From positions 1-5,632 of the forward strand of contig JAZQJG010000116.1 of the NCBI GenBank assembly GCA_045541535.1: a stretch of DNA of 5,632 nucleotides, read 5' to 3'. Source of the stretch: Firm-08 sp045541535 (GTDB taxonomy: Bacteria; Bacillota; Clostridia; Oscillospirales; QAKW01). The notes beneath the pieces are model-generated. The model was not told the DNA's origin. It saw nothing but the letters and a program-made list of their open reading frames with translations, and did not search any database. A program made the translations under genes and the position numbers. Of the stretch, positions 1 to 5,562 are shown piece by piece. Position 1 is the stretch's first letter; each line of letters starts with the position of its first letter.

Positions 1-368
1 ACTTCATATCCCGCCGCCCGCTTGGTCCAGGCGGAGAGCAGATCGCGGAATTTGGCCTCATAATAATCGGCGTCATTTGGTACGAATTTTATAATCTTCG
101 GGGCAAGGGGCGTGGGTGTGATAAAATGAATTACGATCAATTCCTCCTTGCCGGAGATTTGATGATAGGGATAGTCGGCGGGGACCAGTAAAATATCGCC
201 GGTATCGGCGGTGATTTGTTGGCTTTGGGTGATCAAACGGCTGTTGCCCTGTTTACGAAAGGACAGGGCGTGAAAGGGTCGGTCGCCGGAATGAAGATCC
301 TGCTGTTCCCAGGAAAGCTCCAGTACGCTGATCAGCTCCCCGCGAATGGGCGTATCACTGAAAAACAC
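1..368 (-). CDS. AraC-family transcriptional regulator, N-terminal sensor domain (partial, continues beyond the left edge)
   Basis: The minus-strand frame is open from a GTG at 368 to the window edge, giving 122 codons with no stop. GTG is chosen as start because GGAGGTG (381-375) sits 6 nt upstream, a consensus promoter lies just before it, and no in-frame ATG follows. Residues ~28-82 look like the cupin sugar-sensing domain of AraC/XylS regulators: a conserved His at ~33, then GDILLVPADYPYHQISG (57-73) followed by a hydrophobic strand ending in HF (81-82). Residues ~101-122 (DYYEAKFRDLL then W and GYE) resemble the helix linking sensor to DNA-binding domain in clostridial sugar-responsive AraC proteins. 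The C-terminal helix-turn-helix pair expected in this family would lie outside the window, so the assignment rests on the sensor half only. It is divergent from the glycan operon and is probably its local regulator (inference). Confidence 0.8.
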   Translation of the reverse strand, partial: MFFSDTPIRGELISVLELSWEQQDLHSGDRPFHALSFRKQGNSRLITQSQQITADTGDILLVPADYPYHQISGKEELIVIHFITPTPLAPKIIKFVPNDADYYEAKFRDLLSAWTKRAAGYE

Positions 369-374
369 GGTGTT

Positions 375-381
375 CACCTCC
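375..381 (-). promoter_or_regulatory. Ribosome binding site deciding the GTG start of the AraC-type regulator
   Basis: Read on the minus strand this is GGAGGTG, 6 nt before the GTG at 368. It fixes the non-ATG start. If the promoter at 388-416 is used, transcription should begin near 381, so the ribosome binding site would lie at the very 5' end of the mRNA, with a leader of only about 13 nt. Confidence 0.75.
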
Positions 382-387
382 GATTTC

Positions 388-416
388 AGTATATCGTGTA
401 GCACCGAGTGTGTCAA
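388..416 (-). promoter_or_regulatory. Sigma-A/sigma-70 type promoter of the AraC-type regulator
   Basis: On the minus strand there is an exact consensus -35 TTGACA (416-411), a 17-bp spacer, and -10 TATACT (393-388, 5 of 6 to consensus). The -35 box ends 4 bp from the nearest operator-like repeat (420-438), so a regulator bound there could contact or block RNA polymerase and autoregulate. The motif match is strong; use in the cell is inferred. Confidence 0.8.
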
Positions 417-419
417 CCG

Positions 420-459
420 TTTTGTTGCGAAAATTATAAATTTTGTACCGAAAATTGTA
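420..459. promoter_or_regulatory. Probable AraC-type operator: two 19-bp direct repeats with 21-bp period
   Basis: Copy one (420-438) and copy two (441-459) match at 16 of 19 positions, differing only at the 7th, 8th and 17th bases. The shared core is TTTTGT, two variable bases, CGAAAATT, a variable base, then TA. The repeat period is 21 bp, two turns of DNA, as is typical of direct half-sites for dimeric AraC-family proteins such as the araI sites. The pair fills the space between the two divergent -35 boxes: 3 bp separates it from the regulator -35 at 411-416, and it directly abuts the operon -35 at 460-465. This geometry suits class II activation of the operon and control of the regulator. 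The repeats are seen; identity of the binding protein is inferred from the adjacent gene. Confidence 0.72.
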
Positions 460-488
460 TGGTCAGCAGGGGGAGGGGGTGCTATACT
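460..488 (+). promoter_or_regulatory. Promoter of the glycan operon (weak -35, extended -10)
   Basis: A weak -35 TGGTCA (460-465, 4 of 6 to TTGACA) is followed by a 17-bp spacer and an extended -10, TGC then TATACT (480-488). Transcription would start near 495, giving a leader of about 29 nt before the ATG at 524. The spacer is almost all purine and holds runs of five G's on each side of one A (469-479). A poor -35 abutting the operator-like repeat suggests dependence on an activator (inference). Confidence 0.7.
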
Positions 489-523
489 GAAACTACAATA
501 TTAAAAGAAACGGAGATTTTCAA

Positions 524-1561
524 ATGATCAAGCATACTGCCATCAGCTACTACGGCTTTAACTACGTGGAGCACGCTGAAAAAGACTTTATTGAGATGAA
601 GGAACACGGCTGTGATACCGTGATTCTGGCCATCACCGAGTTTGATATGGACTTTTGGTTTCCCAATATCAACGAGATCGTAAAGACCGCCCACAAGCTG
701 GGTCTGCGAGTGCTGGCCGACACTTGGGGTGTGGGTAAATATTTCGGCGGTGAGCAGGTTTCTTTGTTTTTGCAGAACAATATTCATCATCGTCAGGTTT
801 CCGCCTACACCGGCGAGGTGCTCAATCATGCCTGCTTTAATACTAATGCCTTCCGCGACTATTTTACCGGTCTGTGTATGAAGTTGGCCAGAAATACCGA
901 GGTGGACGGCTTTTTCTGGGACGAGCCCCATTACGGCTATCCCAAGGCCTATGCTTCCATCACCGGCGGCGCCGGCGACGATTGGTCCTGCCGTTGCCCC
1001 GAGTGTATGAAGAAGTTTGAGGAATACTACGGCTACGAAATGCCCAAGTTTATGAACGACGACGTGAAGAATTTCCGTTGGAGAGAAGCACTGAAAACCT
1101 TGGAGATCACCTCCAAGGCTCTCAAGGAGTACAACCCCAAACTGGAGATCACCTGTTGCGTTCACGCCACTATGAATACTTACTACGTCACCGAACTTCG
1201 TGGCTATGATAATTGGGATATGGTTGCCGCCTGCCCCTATTTTGACGTTTTCTCCACCACCATCTGCGCCTGGAATCTGCCCCGCAGCTTTGTAGAGGAC
1301 ATCACTAAGCGTACCGTTGCCGTTGCCAAAAAGTACGGCAAGGAAAGCGAAAGATGGCTGATGGGCTATAACAAGGATCCCGAGAGATGGGAACAGGTGG
1401 ACGAATACGTGGATATGTACGTAGAAGAGGGTGTTGACCGTCTGGGCACTTGGACCTACCGTGGCGGTTACGGCACCGTAGTTGCCGCTCCCAACGCTTT
1501 AAAGCTGTGGGATAAGATCGGTGAAAACTACAACAGAGTTTTGAATAAAGAGGATAAGTAA
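524..1561 (+). CDS. Putative TIM-barrel glycoside hydrolase-like protein, cytoplasmic
   Basis: First gene of the operon, 345 aa. The ATG is preceded by CGGAG (511-515), 8 nt upstream. The sequence alternates strands and helices as in a (beta/alpha)8 barrel: strand 1 near AISYYGFNY (6-14), strand 2 near TVILAITEFD (32-41), strand 3 near LRVLADTWG (61-69), strand 4 near VDGFFWDEPHYGYP (127-140), and a late strand near RLGTWTYRGG (306-315). The WDEPH motif places D133 and E134 at the end of the putative fourth strand, where many barrel glycosidases carry the acid/base. It is followed by CRCPEC (156-161), a CxCxxC cluster also seen in GH42-like and other uncharacterised barrel hydrolases, where the cysteines can bind metal. 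There is no signal peptide or membrane segment. The exact family and substrate are not recognised; glycosidase activity is inferred from fold and context. The stop codon abuts the next ATG. Confidence 0.7.
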   Translation: MIKHTAISYYGFNYVEHAEKDFIEMKEHGCDTVILAITEFDMDFWFPNINEIVKTAHKLGLRVLADTWGVGKYFGGEQVSLFLQNNIHHRQVSAYTGEVLNHACFNTNAFRDYFTGLCMKLARNTEVDGFFWDEPHYGYPKAYASITGGAGDDWSCRCPECMKKFEEYYGYEMPKFMNDDVKNFRWREALKTLEITSKALKEYNPKLEITCCVHATMNTYYVTELRGYDNWDMVAACPYFDVFSTTICAWNLPRSFVEDITKRTVAVAKKYGKESERWLMGYNKDPERWEQVDEYVDMYVEEGVDRLGTWTYRGGYGTVVAAPNALKLWDKIGENYNRVLNKEDK

Positions 1562-2311
1562 ATGCAGGATTTCGGTTATTATAAAGCGATTATTGAAAAT
1601 CTGGAGAAGGTAAACGCCACCCAAGAGGAAAACATCAAGGCGGCGGCAAAGCTGATGACCGATGCCATCGCCGACGACAGACTCATTCACGTTTACGGCG
1701 GCGGCGGTCACACCACTTTACCGGTGGGCGAAATGTTTTTCCGTGCCGGCGGTCTGTCCTGTATCAACCCTTGTATGGAAACGGGGCTCAGCGTGTTCAA
1801 TCAGGCGCTGAAATATCTGGAGCTGGAGCGCACTGTCAATTATGGCGCTTCCATTATCAAATATTACGATCTCAAGGAGGATGACGTGCTGATCATCTTC
1901 CACAACATCGGTATCAATCCCGCCACCATCGACGCCTGTATGGAGGCCAAAAAGCGGGGCGTTAAGATCATCGCCGTGTCCTCTGCCGCCTGGCAGGAGG
2001 AAATGCCCGCCGATCACTTTATCCGTCATCCCAACAAGACCAATCTTTACGATTATGCCGACGTAAAGATTGAGGACTTCAATCCTGTGGGGGATGCGGT
2101 GGTCAACGTGCCCGGGCTGGATACCCCCATTGCTCCCGTTTCCAACATCGTGGACTTTTATATCGCCCATCTTTTGGAAATTGAAACGGTGCGTCAGTGC
2201 ATTGAGCGGGGCATCACCCCGCCCGTCTGGTCCTCGGCCAATACCCCCGGCGGTGACGAAAAGAACGCTAAATATCTGGAAAAATACAGACCCCGTATCA
2301 AAATGCTGTAA
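1562..2311 (+). CDS. SIS-domain sugar isomerase-like protein (UPF0309/COG4821 type)
   Basis: At 249 aa it has the usual UPF0309 length, with family landmarks in order. A glycine-rich loop VYGGGGHTT (44-52) is followed by GEMFFRAGGL (56-65), matching the family ElFyRAGGL motif. DVLIIFHNIGIN (108-119) leads into EAKKRGVKIIAVSS (128-141). HPNKTNLYDYAD (156-167) is followed by a GDAVV segment (178-182), and the C-terminus has PPVWSSAN and GGDEKN. SIS domains bind phosphosugars and isomerise them or regulate by sensing them. Oddly, the usual SNSGRN-type loop reads HNIGIN here and GTGHSH reads GGGGHTT, so the serines expected to hold the phosphate are missing. It may bind a non-phosphorylated sugar or act in a different way (inference). 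Its ATG directly follows the upstream TAA; an AGAGG inside the previous gene (1550-1554) is the likely ribosome binding site, implying translational coupling. Confidence 0.85.
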   Translation: MQDFGYYKAIIENLEKVNATQEENIKAAAKLMTDAIADDRLIHVYGGGGHTTLPVGEMFFRAGGLSCINPCMETGLSVFNQALKYLELERTVNYGASIIKYYDLKEDDVLIIFHNIGINPATIDACMEAKKRGVKIIAVSSAAWQEEMPADHFIRHPNKTNLYDYADVKIEDFNPVGDAVVNVPGLDTPIAPVSNIVDFYIAHLLEIETVRQCIERGITPPVWSSANTPGGDEKNAKYLEKYRPRIKML

Positions 2312-2316
2312 GGAGG
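2311..2316 (+). promoter_or_regulatory. Strong ribosome binding site of the short oxidoreductase-like gene
   Basis: A perfect AGGAGG overlaps the last base of the preceding stop codon and lies 9 nt before the ATG at 2326. It is the best Shine-Dalgarno match in the operon. It supports this ATG as a true start, which matters because the protein lacks an expected N-terminal domain. Confidence 0.85.
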
Positions 2317-2325
2317 AAAGAAACA

Positions 2326-3018
2326 ATGCTTCAATTGCAGAAAAAACTGGAGCTGTTGCTGGACAAATACGCCGTTAACAGATCCGTTGAATTATTGGAC
2401 GCCACCCACGTGAAAATCGACGGTACCGTGGTGCCGCTATTTCCATGGAGAGCGGAGAGAAGATTTACAGAGCTTAAGCTGTGCGTGACCAACGGTACCT
2501 TGGGTAAACCCAGTGTCATCCGTGTGGCCAACACCGCCGGTAAGGGCACCGATCTGATGGCATTACTTGCCCGTGAGGCGGATATTTGCCGCTATTTGCT
2601 GGACAGCCCCATCGTATCGGTGATGGTGTTTGCCGGTGAGAATTGTATGAATGCGGTGCTGAAGCTGGCCAACGACGTGGCCTGCACCATTGAATTGGCG
2701 GCCACTCTGCCGGCAGGGGAGCGACCCGTGGATAAGCACGAGATCGCTTCCACCCGTGGCGCCGCCTGTGATAAGGTGGTAGATACCCAGTATATGCAAA
2801 GCTCCATCTATCTTTTGGGGGAGGAACACTCCGAGTATACGGATGTGGATTTTGAACTCTACGGTCTTTCCATGGAGGACGTTGCCATCGTTCGCGCCGC
2901 CGTTGAGGCTGCAAAGGAAAACGACTTTACAGAACGTCTGGAGGCAGAGAAAACCTTGGCGCATTTCCTTGCCTGCGCTGAAAAGTCTATGAATCACTGC
3001 GAAAGGGTGGATGTATAA
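2326..3018 (+). CDS. Stand-alone Gfo/Idh/MocA C-terminal-domain-like protein lacking the NAD-binding Rossmann domain
   Basis: This 230-aa protein has a start fixed by a perfect AGGAGG. Residues ~48-165 follow, by eye, the order of the C-terminal domain of the next gene's product: a TLGKPSVIRV strand (58-67, like KLGDISAFNA), a helix with ALLAREADICRYL (80-92), SVMVFAG (98-104), DVACTIELAATLP (117-129), and HEIASTRGAA (138-147, like the EVNLTVHGEKG strand). The first ~48 residues are too short for the ~120-residue Rossmann fold that starts normal Gfo/Idh/MocA proteins. The GG...D..H..D catalytic motif is absent, with READICRYL in its place. The C-terminus (~182-230) is helical. A catalytic role alone is therefore unlikely; it may be a partner subunit, scaffold or sugar-binding pseudo-enzyme (inference). 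The reading frame is intact with coding-like composition, so this is not an obvious decaying fragment. Its TAA abuts the next ATG. The distant homology is moderate confidence. Confidence 0.6.
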   Translation: MLQLQKKLELLLDKYAVNRSVELLDATHVKIDGTVVPLFPWRAERRFTELKLCVTNGTLGKPSVIRVANTAGKGTDLMALLAREADICRYLLDSPIVSVMVFAGENCMNAVLKLANDVACTIELAATLPAGERPVDKHEIASTRGAACDKVVDTQYMQSSIYLLGEEHSEYTDVDFELYGLSMEDVAIVRAAVEAAKENDFTERLEAEKTLAHFLACAEKSMNHCERVDV

Positions 3019-4095
3019 ATGAAACCGATCAAAATTGCTATGATGTCCATGACCCACGGACACACTCGTAAGTATTATCAGGTCCTGCGGGACAATCCCA
3101 AGTTGGAATGGATCGCCGTATCCACTGAAAACGACACGGTAAAAGAGGTATTTCAGCGGCAGGTGGAGGGCATTCCCTGTTACGACAGTGACGTGGCAAT
3201 GCTGGACGCCCATCCCGAAATTGAAGCGGTGGTCATCGCCTCCGCCAACGCCAGACATCTGGAGCAGATGAAACTGTGCGCCGACCGTGGTATCCATATT
3301 TTGTCTATGAAGATTCCTTCTTTTGATATGGAGGAATATGAAGAGATGATCCGTCTGACCGAGGCGGCGGATATTACCTGTCAGGTGGAGCTGGAACTGC
3401 ATTACAATCCCGTGGTGGTACGCACCAAGGAACTGTTGCAGGGGAATAAGTTGGGTGATATTTCCGCCTTCAACGCCACCAACGTTACCCTGTCTCCCGT
3501 CTGGGCCTTCCCGTGGCAGGGCGTGCCGGAGGAAAGCTACGGTAAAAGAGTTCCCATCGCCGAGGGCGATCCCCGCTTCCGTGGCGGCGCCCTGTGTGAT
3601 CATCCCCATATCTTTGATCTGATCCGTGAGATCACCGATTCTGAATTTGACACCATTTATGCTCAGGTTGCCCCCAACATCCGCGAGGAACTGGAGGTGG
3701 AGGATATGATGGCGGTCATCGGTAAGATGAAAAACGGCGTTATTTTCTCCTTGGATCCTTCTTGGGCCAAAACCGAGGAAAAATTGCCCGTCCCCGGTCC
3801 CGGCTGGGAGATCTTTCCTAAGCGTATGGAGGTCAATCTCACCGTGCACGGTGAGAAGGGTACCATGCTCACCGATTGCTTCGGTCCCAACGTTTATCAT
3901 AACGGCGCCCCCAACGATCGCTATACCGTGCAGTATACCTATTTTGACGAATGGGTGGGCCTGATCGACGAATTTGTGGACAATATCCGTCTGCATCGTA
4001 CCCCCAAGATCAATCTCCGTTGGCATCAGAATACCATCAAGGCGATGAACGCCGTATACGAGAGTATGGCCACCGGTCAACCCGTTAAGCTGTAA
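3019..4095 (+). CDS. Gfo/Idh/MocA family NAD(P)-dependent oxidoreductase
   Basis: At 358 aa it is full length for the family. The N-terminal Rossmann-like half includes strand KIAMMSMTHGH (5-15), a second strand ending WIAVSTEND (31-39), IEAVVIASANARHLEQ (68-83), and GIHILSMKIPSF (91-102). The C-terminal alpha/beta domain starts near LHYNPVVV (127-134). It carries GGALCDHPHIFDL (189-201), matching the family GGGxxxDxxxHxxD active-site helix with D194, H197 and D200, then the usual beta sheet. Lys98 matches the catalytic lysine of the EKP motif, but its neighbours are changed (MKI), and the GxGxxG loop is replaced by S-M-T-H-G-H (10-15). The family oxidises or reduces sugars and in some branches (GH109) cleaves glycosides using tightly bound NAD. 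Here it likely oxidises a sugar or glycoside of the pathway; the substrate is unknown. The ATG directly follows the upstream TAA, with AGGGTGG (3004-3010) as ribosome binding site. Confidence 0.88.
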   Translation: MKPIKIAMMSMTHGHTRKYYQVLRDNPKLEWIAVSTENDTVKEVFQRQVEGIPCYDSDVAMLDAHPEIEAVVIASANARHLEQMKLCADRGIHILSMKIPSFDMEEYEEMIRLTEAADITCQVELELHYNPVVVRTKELLQGNKLGDISAFNATNVTLSPVWAFPWQGVPEESYGKRVPIAEGDPRFRGGALCDHPHIFDLIREITDSEFDTIYAQVAPNIREELEVEDMMAVIGKMKNGVIFSLDPSWAKTEEKLPVPGPGWEIFPKRMEVNLTVHGEKGTMLTDCFGPNVYHNGAPNDRYTVQYTYFDEWVGLIDEFVDNIRLHRTPKINLRWHQNTIKAMNAVYESMATGQPVKL

Positions 4096-4131
4096 ACGGC
4101 GTACCGCCGCAAAAAGGATTGAGGTGTAATT

Positions 4132-5508
4132 ATGAAATACGTTCTTGAAACCGAAACCACCGCCATCTGCTCCGCCGAGTTATGCTCGGACGTGTTAAGG
4201 GAACTGTGGCAGGGCTTTACTTTTACCAAAAGCTTTGTAACTCTTTTACCTGCTGCCGAGACGGTGCTGATCATCGGGGAGGCTTCGCCCGTGGAGATTC
4301 CCGAGGGAAAGAAGTATGCCGTTTACGTAGGGGAGGACGGCGTGGCCGTTTCCGCCGACAATGACGGAGATCTGATGCAGGGCATTTTTGCGCTGTTGCG
4401 CCGCATCAAGTGCGATTCTCCCGAGGCACCGGAGCTGTATCTGGAAACGGGCACCTTTTATGACACCGAGGACGTGGGTGTGCGGATGGCCCATTTTTGC
4501 ATTTTTCCCGAAACCACCTTTGATTTTATGCAAAAGGTGATCCGCTTGTGCGGCGCTTTGCATTACACCCACGTGATCCTTGAGTTCTGGGGAATGTTGC
4601 AATATAATTGTATGAAAGAATTGGGTTGGCCTATGGCCTTTACCAAGGAACAGGCGAAAGAACTTGTTTCTTTGATTCGCTTGCTTGGGATGGAGCCGGT
4701 TCCTATGTTTAATCACTTGGGCCACGCCTCGGGCGTCCGTATGATCAGCGGCAAGCACGTGGTGTTGGATCAGAATCCTGCGCTGGCCCCCTATTTTGGG
4801 GAGGACGGCTGGAACTGGAACATCCAAAGCGAGGCAGTGTTGCAACTGCTGAAAAAGGTGAGAGGCGAACTCTACGAGGTATTCGGCGATTGTGAATACT
4901 TCCATCTGGGTGTGGACGAGTGTTATCTTTACGGTACCGATTATGCTCTGGCCGATGCACTCACCGAATTTTTGTGCCGTATCACCGGCGAAGTTATCGC
5001 CGAGGAACGGCGTCCCATCATCTGGGGCGATATGTTTATCAGCCACGAAACTCTGGGCACTACCAAAGCGGAGTATTCCTGCAATTGCCACGATCAACGC
5101 ATCGCCGATCAGGTGCTCTCCGCCCTTGACAAACGGGTGGTGATTGCCGATTGGCAGTATCACAAAAAAGAGGGAACCCTTGTCACCACCCCCTACTTTA
5201 TGGAGCGCGGCTTTGACGTGCTGTGCTGTCCCTGGGAGCGTTTCGAAAACGTTAAGGTCAATATTGATACCGTCCGTAAGCACGGTGCGTTGGGTGTGAT
5301 GGAAACCACCTGGCACACCCTGTCCAAGGGTGGAGCGTTTCTGTTTGATTGTGCCGAACTGTGTAAGGCAGAGAATCGGGGCGTGATCTTTAAGAGTGTG
5401 TTTGCCTCGCCTGCCGCTACTACTCTGTTGCGGAAGGTCTGGCCCCGATTTGACGGCTACGAAACCGCCGGCTGGGCCACCTGCCAGATTGAACTGGGCA
5501 ATCATTGA
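4132..5508 (+). CDS. GH20-like glycosidase (beta-N-acetylhexosaminidase-related), cytoplasmic
   Basis: This 458-aa protein is the last gene of the operon, with GAGGTG (4121-4126) 5 nt before the ATG. Residues ~1-105 resemble the small alpha/beta domain that precedes GH20 barrels, ending in GDLMQGIFALLRRI (79-92), like the family region leading to a G..TL.QL helix. The barrel follows: GVRMAHFC (116-123), HVILEFWG (147-154), a PMFNHLGHASG segment (191-201, at the place of the GH20 PE.d.PGH motif), WNWNIQSEA (228-236), and FHLGVDECYLYG (257-268). D262-E263 match the conserved Asp-Glu pair, where Glu is the general acid and Asp supports the substrate 2-acetamido group; H258 is also kept. The second Gly of the HxGGDE motif is Val here. 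A later WGDMF (298-302) and ADWQYH (339-344) fit barrel strands with substrate-contacting tryptophans. No signal peptide is seen, so it acts on imported oligosaccharides (inference). It is clearly divergent from classical hexosaminidases, so substrate is unsure. Confidence 0.8.
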   Translation: MKYVLETETTAICSAELCSDVLRELWQGFTFTKSFVTLLPAAETVLIIGEASPVEIPEGKKYAVYVGEDGVAVSADNDGDLMQGIFALLRRIKCDSPEAPELYLETGTFYDTEDVGVRMAHFCIFPETTFDFMQKVIRLCGALHYTHVILEFWGMLQYNCMKELGWPMAFTKEQAKELVSLIRLLGMEPVPMFNHLGHASGVRMISGKHVVLDQNPALAPYFGEDGWNWNIQSEAVLQLLKKVRGELYEVFGDCEYFHLGVDECYLYGTDYALADALTEFLCRITGEVIAEERRPIIWGDMFISHETLGTTKAEYSCNCHDQRIADQVLSALDKRVVIADWQYHKKEGTLVTTPYFMERGFDVLCCPWERFENVKVNIDTVRKHGALGVMETTWHTLSKGGAFLFDCAELCKAENRGVIFKSVFASPAATTLLRKVWPRFDGYETAGWATCQIELGNH

Positions 5509-5520
5509 TTTGAAGTTAGT

Positions 5521-5562
5521 AAAAGCGAACTGCCGCACCAACGGGTGCGGCAGGTCGCTTTT
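5521..5562 (+). terminator. Rho-independent terminator of the operon, nearly symmetrical (possibly bidirectional)
   Basis: CTGCCGCACC (5530-5539) pairs with GGTGCGGCAG (5544-5553) around an AACG loop. After one A-G mismatch the stem continues as AAAAGCGA (5521-5528) with TCGCTTTT (5555-5562). The T-run TTTTGTT follows the GC-rich stem, and the matching A-run upstream would give a T-run on the other strand, so it could also stop transcription entering from the right. It starts 12 bp after the last stop codon. Confidence 0.9.

Noticed and set aside
216..401. A 61-codon plus-strand frame opposite the AraC-type regulator
   Set aside because: It is antisense to a frame with clear AraC sensor motifs, a consensus promoter and a ribosome binding site.
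482..1165. A 227-codon minus-strand frame opposite the first operon gene
   Set aside because: It would end inside the operon promoter -10 region and overlaps a convincing sense gene; no domain is visible.
2563..4080. A 505-codon open frame on the minus strand opposite the two oxidoreductase-like genes
   Set aside because: It is antisense to two well-supported genes that have ribosome binding sites and family motifs. Its translation shows no recognisable motif, and it probably stays open because of codon bias on the sense strand.
4097..4109. Small hairpin (CGGCG, loop TAC, CGCCG) between the oxidoreductase and GH20-like genes
   Set aside because: The stem has only 5 bp and is followed by A-rich sequence, not a T-run, so it is not a terminator. 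A minor role in mRNA processing cannot be shown.
4246..5541. A 431-codon open frame on the minus strand opposite the GH20-like gene
   Set aside because: It overlaps nearly the whole GH20-like gene and begins inside the terminator stem. I recognise no motif in its translation, so it is a shadow frame.
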